A DNA stretch of 64,000 nucleotides from Taeniopygia guttata (Eukaryota > Chordata > Aves > Passeriformes > Estrildidae): NCBI RefSeq assembly GCF_048771995.1, contig NC_133026.1, positions 99,473,501 through 99,537,500 of the forward strand. Reading direction: 5' to 3'. The notes under the pieces were generated by a model. That model made no database searches, had not been told where the DNA came from, and saw nothing but the letters and a program-made list of their open reading frames with translations. Numbering within the stretch: position 1 is the first letter of the stretch; every line of letters begins with the position of its first letter. Both the position numbers and the translations under genes were made by a program. This document shows, in pieces, positions 9,001 to 15,218 of this stretch.

Positions 9001-11704
9001 GCATTTGTAGATGTATTTCTCTAAAGTTGATCAATAGCAGGGAAACTGTATGAGCATGTTCTTATAGTTGTAAAGTTTAACTGCTTCATTAAACAGCTTA
9101 TTTTTCTAGATTTAAAGACTAAAAATTATGTTTATTTGATTGTATATTATGACTCCAAAGCATGTACAATTACATTTCAGTAAACAAATTAATGCCATTT
9201 TGGGGGGCGAAAGTTGATAGCAAACTTGGCTTGTATTTTTAAAGGAAAAATGGCTACATCTGTCCCATCTAAATATTTTTACCTTGCCTTGAAAGAAGTT
9301 GTATTAATAAAAAATTGAATCTTTTTGGCTAGGTACGTCCACAGACCTATCAACCCTGATGACCCTCCCCTAGTTGAGCAACCCAAGCCTCTGTATCCAT
9401 ATCGCACAATAGGTTGTATCTTCAACCATGAAAAGTTCTTTGGAAACTGTCAGCCCTCTGATGCTGTGGAGGTGTGTGTGTTTGACCTGCATGATGAATC
9501 CAAATGGAAACCCATGAGTGGAGAAGCAATAAAATCTGTATGTGCTCCTGGAGCAATGTCTTCAGTTCCCCCTTTTCCTCCTCTGTGTGCTTCTACAATA
9601 GATGCTGCTGTAACAAGCAACGAGATAGAAGTGCAGCTGAGGATACTGGTCTCTGAACACAGAAAGGTGAGAAAGATTGGCAGTGATATGTCATGGTAAT
9701 AGAAGTTTGTGTGTTAATTGTATACTTGTTTTAGATAGCGATTTGTTAGTGCAATGTGTTTTCCATCAGCTTTTGCAGAAATGTGATATGGGAAAGGTGA
9801 AACAACTGAAAAAAAATGTTTGGGAAGACCGCATTGAGCTGTTGTAGACTATTATTTGCAGTGGTAGTCCACAGACTCATATGTGGGCTTTTCCCCCCAC
9901 CCTGCCTTTGCCCCTTGTTTCTAAATCTGTGACTTTTAGCTTACTGGCACCTGCAGACCACCCGTGAGGGGTCTCTAAAAGCACCAGGAGGATGAAATCT
10001 GGATGTTAGTGGGCTTTGCCAATCCAGCAAAAAAGTTTCTGGGTCCTAGATAAAATCAGGCTTTCAGCATTCGTGATCTTACTCTGACTGCTTTACAAAA
10101 TCAGAGAAATTTTTAGAAGTTAGTTTTGGCCTTCACCAGGATTTTTACAGGGCATAATGTGTCAGAAATTGTACTTCCTGTGTTGGACATGAAAATGATG
10201 TTTTAAGTCCCTGTTAGCTTATGTCTGTTTTTAATGAGGTTTTTTGATTAATTCTGTTTTATCTCCCCACACAATACTCAGCCTTTAGGGTGGCAAAGTA
10301 ATTTTCAAGAGTATGAGTCTTATGCAGTGTTGAATACATACACAGAAGATTTTTCTACTTCTTTGCATTTGGGATGCTGGGAGGAAGGTTCATGTACATG
10401 GTGGGAAGATAGATGGTAGAAAGAAGGTGCCTTTGTGTTTCAGGGAGCTGTTGTGCATAATTTTTTCAGAAAGGGTTTTCCATAAGACATTTGAAAAAAT
10501 GTCAGGTGGATCTTAGTTGATCTTTTCCATATTTTTTGCTGTGTGTTTATGCATATCTTCTTACATTTTGTGCAGAGATACTGTAGCTATCTCAGTTGAA
10601 ACATCTGGTTTCAACTCTGCTGGCCTTATGTTTTAGTCTAATAGTTGAACTTCATTCCTTGATAAATGTTTGATACTTGTGGTGTCACTTGCTTCTGGTG
10701 GTGGTGTTTGCTTCTCCCAATTGGCGTATGAGTTAATACACAATTCTCACTGCTTTGTGAGTACACTGCCATTAACTTCCAATATAAAGATTCTTGGATT
10801 TATTTGAATCTATACAGTAGGTGAGTTTAGGCATATCCTGATGTACCTTCTGCACAGTTGTCATCATTCTGTGACTTGCCTCCCAGGATCTTGGCCTTTC
10901 CACTGTTTGGGATGACCAGCTCTCCTATCTGTTGTCACCAGCATTAGCAGCCTATGAGCTGGAACGCACAACAGGTGTTTGTGCAGGAAATGAAGAGTTT
11001 CAGGATGCTGTAAGGAGAGCAGTACCTGATGGTCACACCTTCAAAGGGTTTCCCATCCATTTTGTGCACAGAAATGCCAGGAGAGCATTTGCCACATGTC
11101 TTCGGTAAGTCTTAAGTGTAAAGATACAGGTATATGTTGAAACGAAATAGTAATCCTTAATTGCTAATTGCAACTCATTTTTTTAATAATGAATTTTAAA
11201 GAAAATGAATTTCCTTGGGTTAGAACTGGAGGAAGAGTGGTGTAGTGTGTGTAATGGATCGTGAGGTACAGAGCATTTTGGTTACATTGGTGATTCAGTG
11301 GTGATAGACTTCTTGTGTATTAAATTGAAGAACAAGGAGTTAATTTCATTTCTCTGTACTTGTTAAAAATGATAGTGGTCGTGTCATTTTCCTCCAAGGC
11401 AACCGCCCTTGCACTATAGAGCAATATTATTTGTAATGACAGACTCACGATATTAATTTTTACTTAAATGCTAATCACACTTTAAAAAAATTGCACTATG
11501 TAATTAAAAGCTTAAACAATATCTTAGGATTGTCTGTTACTCCTGTGTTTCTTTTTGTGATATAGGTCTCCTTTTTGTGAAGAAATAATCTGTTGTAGGG
11601 GAGACCAAGTGCGACTTGCAGTTCGTGTACGAGTGTTTGCATACCCTGAATCTGCGTGTGCTGTTTGGATCATGTTTGCTTGTAAATATCGCTCTGTCCT
11701 TTGA
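1..11704 (+). CDS. CEP76: CEP76, centrosomal protein of 76 kDa (3' part, nine coding exons)
   Basis: The coding segments 2-44, 558-743, 2407-2504, 3598-3726, 6150-6341, 8289-8455, 9333-9666, 10887-11104 and 11566-11704 join in one continuous frame (1506 nt, 501 residues plus TGA). The product matches the vertebrate CEP76 I remember almost residue for residue, starting near residue 160 of about 659, so the start codon and N-terminus lie left of the window. CEP76 is a centriolar protein known to bind CP110 and limit centriole reduplication. Visible parts, in order: the end of a C2-like region (to about 2.5 kb), a basic linker rich in Lys/Arg/Trp (3598-3726), a transglutaminase-like core (6150-8455), and a conserved C-terminus ending CKYRSVL. 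All introns are GT-AG and no frameshift or premature stop is seen. The only length difference I noticed from human is one extra residue in the VIGGGSGKQ loop. Confidence 0.96.
45..557 (+). other. CEP76 intron (513 bp)
   Basis: AT-rich intron with donor GTAAGG and acceptor AG at 556-557. I see no other feature; the ORFs within it are short and show no recognisable protein. Confidence 0.85.
558..743 (+). CDS. CEP76: CEP76 coding exon, C2-like domain
   Basis: This 186-nt exon, phase 1 at both ends, encodes the block containing TTMLSICDPVHMVLIKTD and TTLVASYFLEWRSVL, which is nearly identical to human CEP76. The acceptor is AG at 556-557 and the donor GTAAGG starts at 744. It contributes beta strands of the C2-like domain. 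Confidence 0.95.
744..2406 (+). other. CEP76 intron (1663 bp) carrying a CR1-like fragment
   Basis: GT-AG intron. The only structure I recognise is the CR1-like tail at about 1345-1580, described separately. The rest is AT-rich single-copy-looking DNA. Confidence 0.85.
1345..1580 (+). repeat. CR1-like LINE 3' tail
   Basis: The text runs like the degenerate 3' end of an avian CR1 retroposon: a gaagaaattcttt block, a cccagagaagctgtggatgcc block, ggatggaactctgagcaac, then gatctctaagatcccatccaaccca and a closing ccattctgattttaatattctat. This order is typical of 5'-truncated CR1 copies in the sense direction. The boundaries are approximate and the copy looks old. Confidence 0.8.
2407..2504 (+). 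CDS. CEP76: CEP76 coding exon
   Basis: This 98-nt exon (phase 1 in, phase 0 out) encodes GTESKVSVGVLSIRLEMYPQ and continues to ITSTQ. The corresponding human stretch differs at a few positions. The acceptor is the less common AAG and the donor is GTAAGT. It closes the C2-like region. Confidence 0.94.
2505..3597 (+). other. CEP76 intron (1093 bp) with an LTR-like insertion
   Basis: GT-AG intron. About 300 bp of its middle (3100-3420) looks like an antisense LTR, listed separately. Confidence 0.85.
3100..3420 (-). mobile_element. Probable endogenous-retrovirus LTR fragment, antisense to CEP76
   Basis: The segment from 'gtaggtatttattaaaaggccttcaaagg' through the 'catatggggtc'-type region resembles, from memory, a repeated LTR of songbird genomes read on the minus strand. 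On that strand an AATAAA poly(A) signal is present (complement of 3154-3159). The ends are not resolved and no target-site duplication was established. No retroviral coding region is seen, so it is a solo LTR or a fragment. Confidence 0.5.
3598..3726 (+). CDS. CEP76: CEP76 coding exon, linker before the transglutaminase-like core
   Basis: This 129-nt exon, phase 0 at both ends, encodes FTLERQKTAEKERLFLVYAK, then QWWREYLQIRPTHNARLVKI and FAQ. Human has LALERQ at the start and is otherwise almost identical. The acceptor is ACAG at 3594-3597. The donor is a non-optimal GTTCGT. Confidence 0.95.
3727..6149 (+). other. CEP76 intron (2423 bp) with a retroviral LTR-like block
   Basis: This is the longest CEP76 intron in the window. 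It contains the LTR-like block at about 4320-4930. Its last 40 bases turn abruptly GC-rich just before the next exon. Confidence 0.85.
4320..4930 (-). mobile_element. Probable endogenous-retrovirus LTR and flanking retroviral sequence, antisense
   Basis: On the minus strand the order is a TATA-like box (complement of about 4698-4711), then an AATAAA signal (complement of 4680-4685), then a GT-rich stretch. This is the layout of an LTR promoter/poly(A) region. The wording around 4680-4745 resembles the LTR family that is abundant in songbirds (TguLTR5-like, from memory). It is more GC-rich than the surrounding intron. No gag, pol or env reading frame is intact here. The exact ends are not determined. 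Confidence 0.55.
6150..6341 (+). CDS. CEP76: CEP76 coding exon, start of the transglutaminase-like core (GC-rich)
   Basis: This 192-nt exon, phase 0 at both ends, encodes the block beginning DENGVNRPVCSYVRPLRAGR and ending QWCTLLAFLCRNK, clearly CEP76. The donor is GTGCGT. By hand count 57 of 64 codons end in G or C (89%), against 14 of 55 (25%) in the next exon and 20 of 43 (47%) in the previous one. The loop VIGGGSGKQ has one residue more than human VIGGGGKQ. Confidence 0.96.
6342..8288 (+). other. CEP76 intron (1947 bp)
   Basis: GT-AG intron. GC content falls back to the AT-rich background within about 50 bases of the donor. I recognise no repeat or RNA gene. Confidence 0.85.
8289..8455 (+). 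CDS. CEP76: CEP76 coding exon, Cys and His motifs of the transglutaminase-like core
   Basis: This 167-nt exon (phase 0 in, phase 2 out) encodes GDCEDHANLLCSLLLGFGLE, then AFVCVGTKAKGVPHTWVM and on to FWESLTGH. GDCEDHANLL sits where transglutaminase-like folds carry the nucleophilic Cys. VPHTWV sits at the His strand (human VPHAWV), and FWESLTG at the place of the usual Asp. The donor is GTGAGT. Confidence 0.96.
8456..9332 (+). other. CEP76 intron (877 bp)
   Basis: AT-rich GT-AG intron. No additional feature is supported. Confidence 0.85.
9333..9666 (+). CDS. CEP76: CEP76 coding exon (largest in the window)
   Basis: This 334-nt exon starts by completing an Arg codon and encodes YVHRPINPDDPPLVEQPKPL, then YPYRTIGCIFNHEKFFGNCQ, and so on to LRILVSEHRK. 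It is unmistakably CEP76. The acceptor is CTAG at 9329-9332 and the donor is GTGAGA. An open frame runs on into the intron to 9699, but the homology stops at 9666. Confidence 0.97.
9667..10886 (+). other. CEP76 intron (1220 bp)
   Basis: GT-AG intron with a pyrimidine-rich acceptor (TTGCCTCCCAG). I recognise nothing else in it. Confidence 0.85.
10887..11104 (+). CDS. CEP76: CEP76 penultimate coding exon
   Basis: This 218-nt exon (phase 0 in, phase 2 out) encodes DLGLSTVWDDQLSYLLSPAL, a variable stretch with TTGVCAGNEE, and GHTFKGFPIHFVHRNARR. It matches the conserved C-terminal part of CEP76. The donor is GTAAGT. Confidence 0.96.
11105..11565 (+). other. CEP76 last intron (461 bp)
   Basis: Short AT-rich GT-AG intron ending in TATAG. 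No further feature is supported. Confidence 0.85.
11566..11704 (+). CDS. CEP76: CEP76 terminal coding exon
   Basis: It completes an Arg codon and encodes SPFCEEIICCRGDQVRLAVR, then VRVFAYPESACAVWIMFACK and YRSVL, then TGA at 11702-11704. The C-terminus is essentially invariant compared with human, which supports the natural stop. Confidence 0.96.
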
Positions 11705-11920
11705 AAAAAGTCCCAAATTGTTCATACCTTTTTAGCCCTGCAAAATAATGTATGTGGGTGTAAAATGATTCAATTAAAAATGAATATAGTATTTTATATA
11801 AATGCCACTGATTTTGAACACCAGTGTGTGTATTGAAGGGGATTGTGTACACAGTAATGATTGTATTTATAAAGAGAATTTATTCTTTGTAATAAAAGTT
11901 ACTTTTTATATTTATAGAAG
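11705..11920 (+). terminator. CEP76: CEP76 3' UTR with poly(A) signal
   Basis: About 200 bases after the stop, AATAAA occurs at 11891-11896. A weaker ATTAAA lies at 11773-11778. Cleavage would be expected about 10-30 nt past the chosen signal, near 11910-11925. This assignment is inferred from the motifs alone. Confidence 0.65.
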
Positions 11921-13194
11921 TGTGAATCAAGTTACTAAAATGTGTCAAAAAATATTTTCTGAATCGGTTCAAGAGTTTGTTTAGGTCTGCTTTACCTCTG
12001 CAGGGTAAGAGACTCTTTTCTACCTCACCTTTCCCTGTAGTGTACAGGGTGTACTTTGTGAGTGACTGAGATCCAGAAATACTGGTGTTTAGGCATGTGT
12101 CCTTCAGACAACAAAATTTATTTCTGCCTCTTGTGGCTCTAACAGTAACTTCTGCATTCAACTTCTGAGAACGGTTCAATCGGATAAAGGTAAACTTGTT
12201 CATCTGTGAATTTAGTAATACATGGATTTATTTCAAAAATACACATTAAGACTTGCATACCTGAAGATGTGAATAGCTGTGATGGGTTAGATAAAGTAGT
12301 TAAACTTGGTGCCTTTTGCCTCTTGTTACCTTAAGAAGTTTCTGAGGTAGAAGTTGTAGCCAGGCTATTTTCCTTGACAGCCATTGTGTAATTCTGTTGC
12401 TCAGATCTGTACTTAATTAGCCATCTGTGATTTTGTCTGTCTTAAACCTGCGGGTGATGATTTTGCTGAGTATCTTTAAGTCTTTATGTTATGCAAAATG
12501 GCAAGCTGTTGGGCTTACTGAACTTTTCTGTACCATACTTCTCAGGTTTTTCCCTATGTGGACTCCAGGCATCTCTTCTTGTGCCTGGAAAAATCTGAAA
12601 CTGTTTGATTTCTTCTGTAGAAGCCATTCTGTGTCAGTGATAGCCCACTGTGTCAGTGATAGACCACCTCCTTTGGTTGTCCTAGTAAGAAGGAGGCAAC
12701 TCTTTCTGCTGGTGCTGGACCAAAAAAAGTACCTGATCCTAGAGAATCTTGCAACACGTACAGCAGGAGTGAATGTTGGCATTTTGCATGTACATTTAAT
12801 CAGCAGTGTAGCAGTGTGACACCATTTTTAACTTTTTACTTCAAGAAATGTTAAATACTTTCTATGGCAGCACTGAGGTTTTTTAAATTTAGGACTCTAA
12901 TAGTACACTATGTACTTACTGGCCCTACTGCTAACTTTACAAGTCTGGTTTTTTTATACCTGAAAGATCAAAATGCATTCATTTGCTTGTTATACAGCAT
13001 ATAGGATGCTGATAAAAGCTTCACAAGTACAATTTCTCCCCCAGTTTCCTTGAATCTAAATGTAGCCTGAAAGGCTAAATCATATTGCATGGTGATTATT
13101 GCCACATTCAACAGCATTAAGTACAACTTGCATGTTGTATGCACTGCTGTATGTTACACAAGAGAAAAGAGGAAAAAAGCAGCGGCGTTCAGAG
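11921..13194. other. Intergenic DNA between CEP76 and the SPIRE1 promoter region
   Basis: AT-rich until about 13.1 kb. I recognise no gene. A two-copy 19-bp tandem repeat lies at 12629-12666 (one mismatch). A 130-residue open frame at 12427-12819 has no recognisable protein and an opposing open frame, so I treat it as chance. Confidence 0.6.
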
Positions 13195-13504
13195 CAGCTG
13201 GAAGCGGAATGGGAAGAGAGGAGCTGGAAGCGGAATGGGAAGAGAGGAGCTGGAAGCGGAATGGGAAGAGAGGAGCTGGAAGCGGAATGGGAAGAGAGGA
13301 GCTGGAAGTGGAATGGGAAGAGAGGAGCGGAAGTGGAATGGGAAGAGAGGAGCTGGAAGTGGAATGGGAAGAGAGGAGCTGGAAGCGGAATGGGAAGAGA
13401 GGAGCTGGAAGCGGAATGGGAAGAGAGGAGCTGGAAGTGGAATGGGAAGAGAGGAGCGGAAGTGGAATGGGAAGAGAGGAGCTGGAAGTGGAATGGGAAG
13501 AGAG
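13195..13504 (+). repeat. Purine-rich minisatellite, 12 units of 25-26 bp
   Basis: The unit is GAGCTGGAAGCGG followed by AATGGGAAGAGAG (26 bp). The units start at 13195 (imperfect), 13221, 13247, 13273, 13299, 13325, 13350, 13376, 13402, 13428, 13454 and 13479. Two kinds of change mark the units: C or T in AAGCGG/AAGTGG, and loss of one T giving 25-bp units at 13325 and 13454. The five-unit pattern C-C-T-short T-T occurs twice (13247-13375 and 13376-13504, 129 bp each). No unit contains a stop on the + strand, so all three + frames stay open. This is a property of the repeat and not evidence of a protein. Confidence 0.95.
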
Positions 13505-13561
13505 GAGCTGGCTGGTGGAAGGCGGTGGCGGGGACCTTGTCCAGTTGCAGTACCTCTCCTG

Positions 13562-13578
13562 TACGGCAGGGGGCGCTC
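13562..13578 (+). promoter_or_regulatory. CTCF-like motif, distal
   Basis: TACGGCAGGGGGCGCTC agrees with the CTCF core (C-AGGGGGCGCT type). It shares the 13-mer GGCAGGGGGCGCT with the motif at 14292-14306, in the same orientation. Binding is inferred from sequence only. Confidence 0.55.
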
Positions 13579-14256
13579 CCGGCGCCGTCCCTCACGCCCT
13601 CCCGGCTCCCAGTGGATCGGGTGCGAACGGGAGATTTTTAGTTTCCTTTCACGTGTGAGAGGTACAACGCTAAAGAGAGAAACACCGAGTGTTCGGTGTA
13701 AGCTCCAGCTTATTTAGTCTGATGGTGTTCTGCGTGAAAGTGCTCGTTTGCCTGGGGCGAAGCTGGCATGAAGGGCTGTGCCCTTCTGGTGCCCAGGTGT
13801 GTCCAGAGGCAGGGACGTCAGTTCCCAGCGGCTTGGAGGACGATTCCCTTGTTGTTCCCCTTCCCGACTGGGCTGGTTTAACTCTGCTAGCCTCTCTATG
13901 TACCGTGGACGTTTCCAGCCTTGATGCTGCCGAGGATGGGGCTTTCCCGGAGGAAGTGTTTGCTTTGGGAGGGCAGACCCTGTAATGCAAAGGCACTCAC
14001 CCTCCCGCTATGAAAGCGGGGCCCTGCTATGTTTCGCTATATCCGTGATGGCGCGGGTTGGTGTCAAGTGTTCAACACTTGGGGGTGCAGGGAGTGTCAT
14101 CCCACGTCCCGCCGGGAGCTGCTTGTTTCTGGGGGTGGTGGTTACGAACGCCCGGCGCAGAAACAGCGGCCGAGGGCTGTGGGCTGAGTGCGGCGCGTCC
14201 GTCGGTGTCTCCGGCGGGGCCGGGAGCCGCGCGGCTCGGCCGCCGGTGCGGCGCCG

Positions 14257-14270
14257 GTTGCCGTGGCAGC
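14257..14270 (+). promoter_or_regulatory. RFX-like X-box
   Basis: GTTGCCGTGGCAGC is an imperfect inverted repeat close to the RFX X-box (GTTGCC, spacer, GGCAAC), with one base off in the right half. It lies in the SPIRE1 promoter region. Function is inferred. Confidence 0.4.
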
Positions 14271-14291
14271 CCCGAGTGAGTCCTCCCCGCG

Positions 14292-14306
14292 CCGGCAGGG
14301 GGCGCT
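14292..14306 (+). promoter_or_regulatory. CTCF-like motif, proximal
   Basis: CCGGCAGGGGGCGCT is a close match to the CTCF consensus (CCAGCAGGGGGCGCT), within the SPIRE1 CpG island. Binding is inferred from sequence only. Confidence 0.6.
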
Positions 14307-14367
14307 GCGGCGGCGGGCGGCGCCGCGCGGCGGGGGCGGGCGAGGACGAGGACGCCATTGCGTTGCT

Positions 14368-14538
14368 ATGAGCTGTCGCTCCCCCTGCGGCGGCGGCGGC
14401 GGCAGCGGGCGGACCGGGCGCCGATCCTGTGCCTGCCTTCCTCCTGACTCCTGCCTGTTTCCTGGCTCCTGCTGCCTGCCGCGCGGGCCGGGCTGTCCGT
14501 CCGGCGGCCTGGTGGTACTAGCGGGGCGGAGAGGATGA
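14368..14538 (+). CDS. Upstream ORF 1 in the SPIRE1 leader (56 codons)
   Basis: The ATG at 14368 has G at -3, and the frame closes with TGA at 14536-14538. It is in the same frame as the SPIRE1 main ORF but is separated from it by this stop. The product would begin MSCRSPCGGGGGSG and is Cys/Gly/Pro-rich with no known relative. Whether it is in the mRNA depends on the transcription start. If real, it is more likely a regulatory uORF than a functional peptide. Confidence 0.35.
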   Translation: MSCRSPCGGGGGSGRTGRRSCACLPPDSCLFPGSCCLPRGPGCPSGGLVVLAGRRG

Positions 14539-14642
14539 GCACGGCGGGACCGGCCGGCAGCAGCAGCACAAGCAGCAGCGGCAGCATCAGCGCAAGCAGC
14601 AGCATCAGCAGCCGCTGCCGCGGCGGCGGGGCCGGTCACTGA
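14535..14642 (+). CDS. Upstream ORF 2 in the SPIRE1 leader (35 codons)
   Basis: The ATG at 14535 has A at -3 and overlaps the stop of uORF 1 in an ATGA. The frame ends with TGA at 14640-14642, 28 bases before the SPIRE1 ATG. The frame is Ser-rich because it reads the AGC phase of a CAG/AGC-rich tract at about 14551-14610. It is probably a regulatory uORF if it is transcribed. Confidence 0.35.
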   Translation: MSTAGPAGSSSTSSSGSISASSSISSRCRGGGAGH

Positions 14643-14670
14643 GCGAGGAGCACCGCGGCGGACGCAGGGC

Positions 14671-14977
14671 ATGGAGCCCCAGCCCGGCTCCTCCCGCCCG
14701 GCCGCCGAGGAGGAGGAGGACGGCGGCGGCGGGTCCGGCGGGCAGCCGGAGGCGCTGTCGCTGGAGGAGATCCTCCGGCTCTACAACCAGCCCATCAACG
14801 AGGAGCAGGCGTGGGCCGTGTGTTACCAATGCTGCGCCTCGCTGCGCGCCCGCGCCCGCCGCGGAGAGACCCCCGCCGCCAGGCTGGGGGCGGCGGCCGC
14901 GCACCTCCGCGTCTGGCGGGACGGCGCCGTCACCCTGGAGCAGGACGAGCCCGACCGGCCGCCCCCGCCCGCCGCAG
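14671..14977 (+). CDS. SPIRE1: SPIRE1 exon 1 coding part
   Basis: It spans 102 codons plus one base, with GTAAGG as donor at 14978. It holds the KIND-domain start from about residue 28 (EALSLEEIL). Residues before that (Pro/Ser, then Glu and Gly runs) are low complexity and differ from mammals, as expected for this N-terminus. An open frame continues into the intron to 15090 but loses the resemblance at the donor. Confidence 0.94.
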
Positions 14978-15166
14978 GTAAGGCCGGGGGCCGCCGCCGG
15001 CGCCGACCCCGCGCACCCACCGGCAGCAGCAGCAGCCGGGGGTCGGCGCGGGCGGCTGCCCGTCTCCATCAGCCTTTGTCCGGGACGTGACGGTCCTTCC
15101 CGCCCGAGGGTCGCGGTGGGCGAGCGCTCGGCTCCTCAGTCCTGCCGGGGGCTGTGGCGGGGCTGC

Positions 15167-15218
<52 letters not shown>

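Larger units (their letters stand above)
13560..15130. promoter_or_regulatory. SPIRE1: CpG island and SPIRE1 promoter
   Basis: GC content and CpG density rise sharply from about 13.56 kb and stay high, densest at 14.15-15.13 kb, across the SPIRE1 leader and exon 1. A GC box GGGGGCGGG lies at 14332-14340, CTCF-like motifs at 13563-13578 and 14292-14306, an RFX-like X-box at 14257-14270 and an E-box CACGTG at 13650-13655. I see no convincing TATA box, as is usual for island promoters. The transcription start is not determined and probably lies within about 14.2-14.5 kb. Confidence 0.8.

Noticed and set aside
9667..9699. Extension of the CEP76 exon frame past 9666
   Set aside because: Similarity to CEP76 stops at the GTGAGA donor and resumes precisely at 10887.
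12427..12819. 130-residue + strand frame between CEP76 and SPIRE1
   Set aside because: No recognised protein, an opposing open frame of similar length, and no promoter or poly(A) context.
13089..13717. Three overlapping + strand open frames of 180-192 residues (plus one on the minus strand) with GREELEAEWEERS-type repeats
   Set aside because: They are the same minisatellite read in different frames. The 26-bp unit happens to lack stops, and no splice or start context supports a protein.
11921..14671. PSMG2, the other gene of this neighbourhood in human
   Set aside because: I looked on the minus strand for proteasome-assembly chaperone 2 exons and recognised none; it probably lies left of the window, near the CEP76 5' end.
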